From Candidatus Dormiibacter spiritus (GTDB lineage: Bacteria; Chloroflexota; Dormibacteria; Dormibacterales; Dormibacteraceae), in contig QHBT01000041.1 of the NCBI GenBank assembly GCA_003244185.1, forward strand, positions 1-51,262: a DNA stretch of 51,262 nt. The letters are read 5' to 3'. Made by a program: the position numbers and the translations under genes. The notes under the pieces were generated by a model that was not told where the DNA came from, ran no database searches, and worked only from the letters and a program-made list of their open reading frames with translations. The first letter of the stretch is position 1. Each line of letters starts with the position of its first letter. Shown in pieces: positions 26,501-33,841 of this stretch.

Positions 26501-28208
26501 ACCGGACCGGAATACCCTGCGGCGGCTGCGGGACGTCGCCAGGGGTGCGGCTCCTGCCGACCTCGTCATCAGCGGCGGAGCCCTGGCCAACGTCTTCACG
26601 GGGGAACTGCAGGAAGGCTGGGGCCTGGCGGTGGCCGCCGGCCGAGTGGCATTCGTCGGTCCCGATGCCGAGGTCCACGCCCGGGTGGGAGAAGGGAACG
26701 GCCGGGTGGACTTGGCGGGTGACGTGGTGGCGCCGGGCCTGATCGAAGGCCACACGCATCTGACGCGAGTCCGGGTTTCGGATTTCGCCGACGCGCAAGT
26801 CTGTGCGGGAGTGACGACGACAGTCGTTGAGTCGATGGAGTACGCAGCCATCCTTGGGCCTGAGAGCCTGCGCTTGTTCCTGGCTGAAGCTGCCCAGACT
26901 GCGGGCCGCCTGCTGTACACGATTTCCGGGCTGATCATGATCGACCCCGAGCAGAGCTCTCGCCTCAACGCAGACGATTGGATCCAGCTCCTCGATTCTC
27001 CGGGGGTGGTCGGAGTGGGCGAGATCTACTGGGCCGACCTGCTCCGCGGTCATGAGCGCTCGGAGCGTCTGATCGAAGCAGCGCTCGCCCGTGGCCTGGC
27101 GGTCAGCGGCCACGGCGCGGGGGCTCGGCCGGCTGGAATCAATGCGATGGCCGCGTCGGGCGTCGGTTCGGACCACGAGGGCATCGACGCCGACGATCTG
27201 CTGCAGCGGCTGCGCGTCGGCCTGCATGCGCTGGCCCGGCACGGCGCCACACGCCAGGACCTCCCGGCCATCGCTCACCTGTGGCAGCGGGGCGCGATCG
27301 ACCTGAGCCGGCTGGGCCTCGTCACCGACGGCGTGGAGCCGTCCGATCTGGCCGAGGGGCGTTCACTCAACATCGTGGTGGCGAAGGCGGTGGAGCTGGG
27401 GCTGCCGCCGGTCTCCGCCCTGCGGCTGGCGAGCCGCAACGTGGCCGAGCACTTCGGCCTCGGCCGCTGGCTGGGCGGCTTGGGAGCAGGCATGCTGGCC
27501 GACGTGGTCGTGCTGCCCCGAGCCGGCGGGTCGATCGGCTTTCAGCCGCGGCTGGTGCTGGTGAGTGGGCGGCGGCCTGAGCCCTCGCCGCCATCGCGCT
27601 ACCCGGACTGGTTGAGTCAGACGACCCGGCTCGGCGTGCTTCCAGCTGCCCTACTCGAGCGGCCGCCGTCGGGGTGTTGGCGGGCGATGGAGCTGCAGAC
27701 GTCGACAGTAACGCGAGAGGTGGAGAGCGACGGCCGCTCGGATCTGCTCTGCCTGTGCCTCGGCCGCGACGGTTCGGGCCGAGGCTTTCGCGGCCTCCTG
27801 CGAGGGTTCGGACTAAGGACCGCCGCAGTGGCCATCAGCTCCCCTTGGGAGCTCAATGCAGCGCTGATCGTGGGCGAGGCTCCAACCGAAATGGCGCTGG
27901 CGGCTCGCCGCTTGGAGGAGCTTGGTGGCGGTGTGGTGGTGACCAGGGAAGGTTGCGTGGAGGCCGAGTACGCCGCACCGGTGGCCGGTCTTTACAGCGT
28001 GAAGCCCTTGAACGAAGTGGTCAGCGAGGTGGCCGCCGTCAACTGCGCGATGCGGACACTTGGCTGCACCAGCCCCAATCCCATCCTGACGTTGGAGACC
28101 CTAACAACCGGCGCCATCCCCTTCCTCAGGATCTTCCCCGGCGGCTACCGCCGCTTGCGGGACGGCGCGATCCTCGGTTTGGAATGGGAGTCGACGGTCA
28201 GCGTCTAG
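26484..28208 (+). CDS. Adenine deaminase-like amidohydrolase, diverged
   Basis: About 574 residues, the usual adenine deaminase length with both the amidohydrolase barrel and the C-terminal domain. Metal-site motifs are recognisable but altered: PGLIEGHTHLTRV instead of the usual PGFIDxHxHIES, AGVTTTVVESMEY, SGHGAGARPAGINAMAASG, GSDHEGI and LVTDGVEPSDL (TDG where TDD is usual). The C-terminal domain ends in a GAIPFLRIFPGGY-type block. It would deaminate adenine to hypoxanthine, but the changed residues make another substrate possible. GTG 26484 fits the -10 box; TTG 26463 is an alternative start. Confidence 0.8.
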   Translation: MTYHLAPDRNTLRRLRDVARGAAPADLVISGGALANVFTGELQEGWGLAVAAGRVAFVGPDAEVHARVGEGNGRVDLAGDVVAPGLIEGHTHLTRVRVSDFADAQVCAGVTTTVVESMEYAAILGPESLRLFLAEAAQTAGRLLYTISGLIMIDPEQSSRLNADDWIQLLDSPGVVGVGEIYWADLLRGHERSERLIEAALARGLAVSGHGAGARPAGINAMAASGVGSDHEGIDADDLLQRLRVGLHALARHGATRQDLPAIAHLWQRGAIDLSRLGLVTDGVEPSDLAEGRSLNIVVAKAVELGLPPVSALRLASRNVAEHFGLGRWLGGLGAGMLADVVVLPRAGGSIGFQPRLVLVSGRRPEPSPPSRYPDWLSQTTRLGVLPAALLERPPSGCWRAMELQTSTVTREVESDGRSDLLCLCLGRDGSGRGFRGLLRGFGLRTAAVAISSPWELNAALIVGEAPTEMALAARRLEELGGGVVVTREGCVEAEYAAPVAGLYSVKPLNEVVSEVAAVNCAMRTLGCTSPNPILTLETLTTGAIPFLRIFPGGYRRLRDGAILGLEWESTVSV

Positions 28209-28297
28209 GCTGGCGGAGGCCGGGATAACCGCGCCGCCCAGGACGGTGTCGCCTCCATCGGAGCCAGCAGAGCCGCGGTGCGTCGCCGGACGGATGG

Positions 28298-28765
28298 CTA
28301 GCCGCGGAAGTGGAGGGCGTGAGCAGATGCGATGCGATCCAGGATCAGGATGCCGTCCAGGTGGTCCAGCTCGTGCTGCACAGCTCGCGCCTCGATTCCC
28401 GAGCACCATTTCTCCTCGGCCCCCAGGCGAAGATGGATGCGCCGGGCGCGCCGCACGTCAGCCAGCACACCGGGGAGACTCTGGCAGCCTTCCCGGCCCA
28501 CTTCCTTGCCGGCTCGGTCGAGGATCACAGGGTTGATGAGCAGCAGCAGTCCATTGTGAGCCTCCGCCGCCGGATGGCGGGAGACGTCCACCAATGCGAC
28601 GCGAGCCGGCTCACCGATCTGGGGCGCGGCAAGTCCCCAGCAGCGCGGCAACGAGCGCATTGTGTCCAGAAGGTCGACGACCAGCCCAGCCACCTGATCG
28701 GCAGCTGGCGCAGCACACTCCTCCAGCAGAATCGGATGGGGATAGGTGAGGACCTGACGGATCAG
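28298..28765 (-). CDS. def: Peptide deformylase, CTG start
   Basis: About 155 residues. From CTG 28765 the protein reads (M)IRQVLTYPHPILLEE, the classic deformylase start. Three catalytic motifs follow: WGLAAPQIG (motif 1), EGCQSLPG (motif 2, with Gln where Leu is usual) and QHELDHLDG (motif 3, HExxH metal site). It removes the formyl group from new proteins' N-terminal methionine. CTG 28765 overlaps the upstream stop codon as CTGA, exactly like ATGA couplings elsewhere; the first standard start (GTG 28693) would remove the conserved N-terminus. Confidence 0.9.
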   Translation of the reverse strand: MIRQVLTYPHPILLEECAAPAADQVAGLVVDLLDTMRSLPRCWGLAAPQIGEPARVALVDVSRHPAAEAHNGLLLLINPVILDRAGKEVGREGCQSLPGVLADVRRARRIHLRLGAEEKWCSGIEARAVQHELDHLDGILILDRIASAHALHFRG

Positions 28766-29274
28766 AGAACGTCACTCTCCAGCGCGCGCAGCGCGTGGCG
28801 CAAGCCCAGCGGCGGCAGTTCCGCCCGCAGGGCCGGCTCCAGCCGTACGCCGGCCGGGATCTGGATCTCCATGTTGACCACGTACAGGGCGGAGCCCTGC
28901 TCGACCAGCCGGCAGGTCATGTCGCAGATGTTGACGTTCTCCCGCGCCAGCAGTGATGCCACCTGGCGAACTATGCCAAGGCGATCAGGTCCGTAGACGG
29001 TCAGGCGATGATCCGGTTCCTGGCTGTCGGCCGCCTCGCCGACCTCCCACACATCGACGAGCAGCCCCAGCCGCCCGGCGACAGAGTCCAGCTGCGCGGC
29101 CACATCACCCTTTCCGCCGGGACCGTGGCAGATCAGCATCATGGCGAAGTAGCCGCGCAGGATGGAAGTGGAGAGATCCTCCAGCGAGCACTCCAGCTCC
29201 TCCAGGGCGACAGTGACCGCTGCAACAATGCCGGGCCGGTCCTGGCCCATCACCGCCACCGCCAGTCTGGCCAT
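28762..29274 (-). CDS. Two-ACT-domain regulatory protein (GcvR-like)
   Basis: 170 residues. Two ACT domains are visible: residues 1-80 with RLAVAVMGQDRPGIVAAVTV, and 88-165 with RLTVYGPDRLGIVRQVASLL and NVNICDMTCRLVEQ. The layout matches the GcvR-like, formyltetrahydrofolate-deformylase-type regulatory ACT proteins, which sense amino acids. No DNA-binding domain. It is upstream of and overlaps def by four bases. ATG 29274 starts directly at the first ACT strand; the frame is open further upstream without homology. Confidence 0.82.
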   Translation of the reverse strand: MARLAVAVMGQDRPGIVAAVTVALEELECSLEDLSTSILRGYFAMMLICHGPGGKGDVAAQLDSVAGRLGLLVDVWEVGEAADSQEPDHRLTVYGPDRLGIVRQVASLLARENVNICDMTCRLVEQGSALYVVNMEIQIPAGVRLEPALRAELPPLGLRHALRALESDVL

Positions 29275-29317
29275 GCTGCCAATGTCGCACAAACTGCGCC
29301 GATAACTGGGCAGACAG

Positions 29318-29323
29318 TAGTGT
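29318..29323 (+). promoter_or_regulatory. Leaderless-type -10 box for the ICMT gene
   Basis: TAGTGT, eight bases before GTG 29332, which supports that start over GTG 29320 and TTG 29323. Confidence 0.4.
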
Positions 29324-29331
29324 TGCCGTCC

Positions 29332-29898
29332 GTGAACCGATGGCGCCGCCTGCCGCGCTGGTACGTGGCCCTGCTCGGGCTCGAGGGCGCTCAGCGCCTC
29401 CGGGAGATGGCCGTTTCCATCCGGCACGAGCGCGAACTGGCAGGGCCGGCCGCTGCGAGCGGGCGCTATCCCCTGATGGTTGGGCTGCACATTGCGCTCT
29501 TCTGCCTGCCGCCGGTGGAGGTGATTGCGCTGCGGCGCCGGCCCCGGCTGCCGCTGCTCTGGGGGGCGGGAGTCGGTGGCGCCGCGGCCCTACGTTGGTG
29601 GTGCATCCGCTCCCTCGGTCAGGCCTGGAACGCCCGAGCGGTGGTGCCAAGCGATCTCCGGCCGGTCACAGCGGGTCCCTACCGCTGGATCCGCCATCCC
29701 AACTACGTGGCAGTGGCGCTGGAGTTCCTCTGCCTGCCCCTGGCCGCCGGCGCCTGGCTCAGCGCCGTCGGCCTCTCAGTGCTGAACGGCGCGCTGCTGG
29801 CCGATCGAATCCGAGCCGAAGAGCGCCTGCTGCGCCGCATCCCCGGCTACGAAGAAGCATTCGCCGGACGAGCGCGCTTCCTCCCTGGCTTGTTCTGA
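29332..29898 (+). CDS. Isoprenylcysteine carboxyl methyltransferase-family membrane protein
   Basis: About 188 residues with four or so hydrophobic segments. The family signature is the C-terminal TAGPYRWIRHPNYVAVALEF block that binds SAM, followed by RIRAEERLLRR and PGYEEAF. Next to a type III PKS and a FAD oxygenase, such proteins methylate phenolic lipids (as SrsB does in Streptomyces griseus). Here the gene faces the PKS gene tail to tail, 40 bases apart, rather than sharing its operon. GTG start chosen by the -10 box and the hydrophobic N-terminus. Confidence 0.85.
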   Translation: MNRWRRLPRWYVALLGLEGAQRLREMAVSIRHERELAGPAAASGRYPLMVGLHIALFCLPPVEVIALRRRPRLPLLWGAGVGGAAALRWWCIRSLGQAWNARAVVPSDLRPVTAGPYRWIRHPNYVAVALEFLCLPLAAGAWLSAVGLSVLNGALLADRIRAEERLLRRIPGYEEAFAGRARFLPGLF

Positions 29899-29938
29899 TC
29901 GGCTCCAGCCGGAGGTCAGGACAGCCCCTGACGGTACG

Positions 29939-30970
29939 TCAGGACGGTGTGGCTCGATACCGGCGGAGGTGCGCCATGCCCACCGTGACGCCGGGCCCGA
30001 AAGCCAGCGCCAGCCCATCGCCAGACGTATCGGGCGGAGTCGCAGCCAAGCCGAAGAGCAGTGAGGCGGAGGACAGGTTGCCAACGCTGCTGAACACGCC
30101 CCGCGAGGCGGCCAGAAGATGAGGCTCGAGAGCCAGCGCCTGGTCGACAGCATCGAAGATTCGGGGTCCTCCAGCGTGCACCGCATAGAAGTCCGGCTGC
30201 GGCACGCGGTGCCTGGCCTGAAAGGCCTTCACAATCGGTCCCAGCTCGGCGGCGATGAGCCTGGGCAGCTTGCGATCGAGCACCACGTGGAAGCCCGATT
30301 CACGCAGGTCGAACCCCAGCGCCGCCATGCTGTGGGGCAGCAGCCATTCGCCGGTCGCCACCACCTCGAGTGCAGCCTCAGCTCCCGCCGGCCGGCCCGT
30401 CATCACGGTAGCGGCGGCCCCGTCGCCGAAGACGAGCGCCGCTGTCAGGTTGTCGATCGAGCGATCTCCCGGGTGAAAGTTCAGAGAACAGAGCTCGACC
30501 GCCACTACCAGCACCCGATCGTTAGGGAAGGCCAGGAGATGGCGGTGGGCGGCTGCGATGGCTGCCGCGCCGCCAGCACAACCGAGCTCAGTGATGGGGA
30601 GACGCAGCACGTCCGGCCGCAGTCCAATCTCGTTGGCCAGGCGCACGTCAAGCGACGGCACCAGATAGCCGGTGCAGGAAACGGAGATGACCATGTCGAC
30701 GTCTGCCGGGTGCACGCGGGCATCTCGCAGCGCCTGGCAGGCTGCTGTCCGGGCCAGCTTCGGAGCGTGCTCGGCATAGGCACACATCGCCTCGCCGACC
30801 GAGCGACCGCGCACCACCTCCGCCAGCGGCGCGATGGCGTGGCGATTGACAGCTTCACCCGCAGCCGCGGCGGGCAGTCGTGGCCAGAAGGCGGACAGCG
30901 CGCGCTGCGACTCCTGGCGGTCGATCGCGTACTCGGGCAGGGCGGTGCCGAAGCCGAGGAAGAAGCTCAC
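29939..30970 (-). CDS. Type III polyketide synthase (chalcone/stilbene synthase family)
   Basis: 343 residues. The catalytic triad is visible: Cys131 in TELGCAGGAAAIAAA, His265 in FYAVHAGGPRIFDAVD and Asn298 in VFSSVGNLSSASLLFGL. The C-terminal GPGVTVGMAHLRR loop is typical. Bacterial members extend fatty acyl-CoA with malonyl-CoA to alkylpyrones or alkylresorcinols. The GTG start overlaps the stop of the FAD oxygenase by four bases, so the two are co-translated. The product class is inferred from the neighbours. Confidence 0.93.
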   Translation of the reverse strand: MSFFLGFGTALPEYAIDRQESQRALSAFWPRLPAAAAGEAVNRHAIAPLAEVVRGRSVGEAMCAYAEHAPKLARTAACQALRDARVHPADVDMVISVSCTGYLVPSLDVRLANEIGLRPDVLRLPITELGCAGGAAAIAAAHRHLLAFPNDRVLVVAVELCSLNFHPGDRSIDNLTAALVFGDGAAATVMTGRPAGAEAALEVVATGEWLLPHSMAALGFDLRESGFHVVLDRKLPRLIAAELGPIVKAFQARHRVPQPDFYAVHAGGPRIFDAVDQALALEPHLLAASRGVFSSVGNLSSASLLFGLAATPPDTSGDGLALAFGPGVTVGMAHLRRYRATPS

Positions 30971-32112
30971 GAGCGTCTGGCAGCGAAGCCGCCCAGCGCC
31001 GCCCAATCACGAAGGCCGATTCGCCAAAGGGGCCGCGAGCCGTCGTTGACCTCCAGGAGTGAGGTCAGGGCTTGGGGCCGACGGTTGGCGCCCCTCATCG
31101 CTCGACCAGCCAGGTGGGAAGAGCCAGTCAGAGTGCGAGCGAGGTGGCTGACGAAGCGCCGCCGCCGCCACTGCGCGGCCCACCAGCGGCGGTAGCGTGA
31201 CGGCGCTGAGTCAAGGTCGTGAGCCAGGAAGCCGGAGAGCGCGAGTGCCTGGTTGAGACCGGCGCTGATGGCGTCGCCCGTCAGCGGATCGAGGAAACCG
31301 GCCGCGTCGCCCGCCAGGAAGACACGGCCGCCAGCGACCGCGCCGGGCCGGACGGCGAAGGGGCCGGCGCCCCAGACTCGACCGGTCAGATCGGCGCTCG
31401 CCAGCTCTGGATGCGCCCGAGCAGAGAACTCGCGATAGCTGTCCATCACACTTGCGCCAGGCCGCCGCAATGAGCCGCGAGCGCCGAGCACCGCGACCAG
31501 CAGCTCAGAGGGGCCCGCCGGCGCTGCGTAGACCTCGACCTCATCGAGCAGGGTGACTCGAATCTCCCCCCAGTCGAGATCGGGGACGTGAACGTGTCCG
31601 ACCAGGCCGTAGCGAGCTGCCCCCGTCGGCGGATGAGTCCAGCCCAACCAGTCGCGCACCCTCGAGCGCAGGCCGTCGGCCCCGATCACTGCTCGGGCCC
31701 GCAATTGTCCCTGTGAGGTCTCGACAGCAACTCCCCGCGGATCGGTCCTGACGTCAGTGACACGCACGCCGGTCCTGACGCCAGCCTTCTCGGCCAGGAT
31801 GGCGTCGAGCCGCAGGCGGCGGACGCCGAAGCCGCAGCCGGAGCTGAATCGGCCCAGCGCGCTTCCCGCGCGGCCGGCCTCGCCGAGCCGGTATCGAACT
31901 CCCGCCAGGGGTGGAAAGCCAGCGGCTCTCAGGTCCACGCCGAGGTCCTGGAGGATGCGCGCACCGCTTGGCAGCAGGCCCTCGCCGCAGGGCTTGTCGC
32001 GGGGAAACTCGGTCGCCTCGAGAACGATGGCTCGCAGTCCATGCCGGGGCAGCAAGAGGCCCAGCGCCGCGCCGACCGGACCGCCTCCGACGACGATCAG
32101 ATCGGAGTCCAT
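30967..32112 (-). CDS. FAD-dependent oxidoreductase/hydroxylase (geranylgeranyl reductase-like)
   Basis: 381 residues. N-terminal Rossmann motif DLIVVGGGPVGAALGLLL, the FPRDKPCGEGLLPSGARIL block, and the second FAD motif VFLAGDAAGFLDPLTGDAI. Similar flavoproteins sit beside bacterial type III PKS genes and oxidise the aromatic ring to a quinone (SrsC in S. griseus). The first gene of the two-gene PKS operon. ATG 32112 starts directly at the Rossmann strand. Confidence 0.9.
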   Translation of the reverse strand: MDSDLIVVGGGPVGAALGLLLPRHGLRAIVLEATEFPRDKPCGEGLLPSGARILQDLGVDLRAAGFPPLAGVRYRLGEAGRAGSALGRFSSGCGFGVRRLRLDAILAEKAGVRTGVRVTDVRTDPRGVAVETSQGQLRARAVIGADGLRSRVRDWLGWTHPPTGAARYGLVGHVHVPDLDWGEIRVTLLDEVEVYAAPAGPSELLVAVLGARGSLRRPGASVMDSYREFSARAHPELASADLTGRVWGAGPFAVRPGAVAGGRVFLAGDAAGFLDPLTGDAISAGLNQALALSGFLAHDLDSAPSRYRRWWAAQWRRRRFVSHLARTLTGSSHLAGRAMRGANRRPQALTSLLEVNDGSRPLWRIGLRDWAALGGFAARRS

Positions 32113-32122
32113 GGCCGCCCGA

Positions 32123-32128
32123 ACGCTA
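32123..32128 (-). promoter_or_regulatory. Leaderless-type -10 box for the FAD oxygenase-PKS operon
   Basis: Reads TAGCGT on the minus strand, ten bases before the ATG at 32112. Confidence 0.35.
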
Positions 32129-32292
32129 CCACGCGGCTCCCCCACCGGCCGTATCGCGATCGGGTCTATGTGGCAGCGGTCAGCCGCTCCGACGCATTGC
32201 CGAGCGCGCCCGATGCTTTGTGATCATGGCACTGGTTACGTGTCGGCGGGCGAACGCGGACACGGACGCGTGTCGTTATGCTCGGCGCGGTT

Positions 32293-32817
32293 ATGAGGCA
32301 GAGGTGCGCGCTGCTCCTGCGGGGCATCAACCTGGGAGCCCGCAACCGGCTTGGGATGGCCGACCTGCGCCGGGTGGTGAAGGAACTGGGCCACGACGAT
32401 GCGATCACTTACCTGCAGAGTGGCAACGTCGTCGTGACGGCTGACGCGACCCAGGTTGGAGAGTTGCTGGAGGAGGCACTCAGGCGGGAGCTGGGGCTCA
32501 GCGTTCGGGTCTTTGTGCGCACCGCCCAGGAGCTACAGCGAGTGGTTGCGGCGAATCCCTTCCCCTCTCGGGTGAGCGCTACCAAGCTCCTGCACGTGGC
32601 CTTTCTCGACGAGGCGCCCGATCCGGTCGCCCTGGAGCGAGTCGGCCTCAGGCATGGTGACGACCGGATCGCGCTGGGCGAGCGCGAGCTCTACCTCGAC
32701 TACACGGTAAATGTGCACCAGTCGCCGCTCAGCCAACCTTTGAACCGGCTCAAGGTGCCGATGACGATGCGCAACTGGGCCACAGTCACGGCCGTCACCA
32801 AATTGGCAGACAGCTGA
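32293..32817 (+). CDS. DUF1697 family protein
   Basis: 174 residues. The characteristic start CALLLRGINLGARNRLGMAD and the segments ITYLQSGNVVVTADAT, VFVRTAQELQRVVAANPF and TMRNWATVTAVTKLAD identify the family, which has two ferredoxin-like folds and no known activity. ATG 32293 places LLRGIN at the usual distance; ATG 32278 is an in-frame alternative. Confidence 0.92.
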   Translation: MRQRCALLLRGINLGARNRLGMADLRRVVKELGHDDAITYLQSGNVVVTADATQVGELLEEALRRELGLSVRVFVRTAQELQRVVAANPFPSRVSATKLLHVAFLDEAPDPVALERVGLRHGDDRIALGERELYLDYTVNVHQSPLSQPLNRLKVPMTMRNWATVTAVTKLADS

Positions 32818-32824
32818 GAGGGCG

Positions 32825-33244
32825 CTACGAGTTGTAGGAGGCTACCAAGCCTCGGATGTAGTTCACCCGCTGTTCGATGTCCAGCACCTGCGCGGGTGAA
32901 GAGACAGGGATCTGGGTCGAGTGGAAGACACCGGGCCCCTGAACAGTCACCTGGACGTAACCAGTTGTGCGTCTTTCTTTGATGAGCAGGAAGAGCAGGC
33001 CGAGCAGGCAGAAGATGAAGAAGATCACCGCCAGAACCACTGCGTAGGTGGGCATCGATTCCGTGGTGACGCTGTTGTTGGACCCGAGCCACGTGGTGCC
33101 CGCGAGCGGAAAGCTGCCGTTGGGTGTGATGACTCGGTGCTGGGTGCACGAGATGTCGCCCGCGGAAACGAGGATCGGCTCAGGGCGGCCCGGCTCCAGC
33201 CAATTGGTGGGCGGGGGCGGCTGTGTCACGGCAGCCCGCACCAT
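32825..33244 (-). CDS. Single-pass membrane protein of unknown function
   Basis: 139 residues. A soluble N-terminal part with a lone Cys-Thr segment (ILVSAGDISCTQHRVITPNG) is followed by one strong transmembrane helix (AVVLAVIFFIFCLLGLLFLL) and a cytoplasmic beta-rich tail with GYVQVTVQGPG. I recall similar unnamed proteins in Actinobacteria, but no function. It lies 42 bases downstream of maf and could share its transcript. Confidence 0.7.
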   Translation of the reverse strand: MVRAAVTQPPPPTNWLEPGRPEPILVSAGDISCTQHRVITPNGSFPLAGTTWLGSNNSVTTESMPTYAVVLAVIFFIFCLLGLLFLLIKERRTTGYVQVTVQGPGVFHSTQIPVSSPAQVLDIEQRVNYIRGLVASYNS

Positions 33245-33286
33245 AGCACCTCAGGCAGTCACCGTGAGCCACTGGACGAACGCGGC

Positions 33287-33841
33287 TCAGTCGGCGATCA
33301 GGCCGCCCACCCGTTTCGGCAGCAGCCGCCGGACCAGGCCCAGCGGCAGGCCGACGACCGTGTCCCACTCCCCGTCCAGTTCGGTGACGAACCGAGCCGC
33401 TCGGCCCTGAATCGCGTAGGCGCCGGCCTTGCCCAGCGGCTCGCCGCTGGTCACATACTCCACGATCTCGGCTGAGCTGAGCGCCCGGAACGTAACGTGG
33501 CTGCGAGCGTGACCCCAGCGGATGGCGCCGCGGTCCTGCACAGCCACACCGGTGATCACCTCGTGCGTGCGACCGGAGAGGCGTCGCAGCATGGCTGCGC
33601 CGTCGTCAGGATCGGTCGGCTTGCCGAGCACTGTGCCGTCGACCACGACCACCGTGTCGGCGCCCAGCACCACCTCGCCCTCTGCGCCCGCCGCCTTCGC
33701 CCGCGCCAGTGACTCTGCGTACTCGGCCGGGTCGCCGCCGGGGTACGGCCACTCCCGCGCGCGGCTCAGGCCAACTTCGAAGTCGAACCCCGCCTCGCGC
33801 AGCAGCTGAGCGCGACGCGGGGAGGCAGAGGCTAGGACAAG
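33287..33841 (-). CDS. maf: Maf-like nucleoside triphosphate pyrophosphatase, start unresolved
   Basis: The coding frame covers the whole Maf domain: LVLASASPRRAQLLREAGF at the N-terminus, GADTVVVVDGTVLGKP with the catalytic acid, and KAGAYAIQGRAARFV. Maf proteins hydrolyse dTTP, UTP or modified nucleotides. No ATG, GTG, TTG or CTG lies in frame at or before LVLASAS; the first is GTG 33673, which would delete the conserved SASPRR loop. The coordinate 33841 marks where homology begins, overlapping the permease stop by ten bases. A one-base indel or a rare start must be involved. Confidence 0.8.
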   Translation of the reverse strand, partial: LVLASASPRRAQLLREAGFDFEVGLSRAREWPYPGGDPAEYAESLARAKAAGAEGEVVLGADTVVVVDGTVLGKPTDPDDGAAMLRRLSGRTHEVITGVAVQDRGAIRWGHARSHVTFRALSSAEIVEYVTSGEPLGKAGAYAIQGRAARFVTELDGEWDTVVGLPLGLVRRLLPKRVGGLIAD

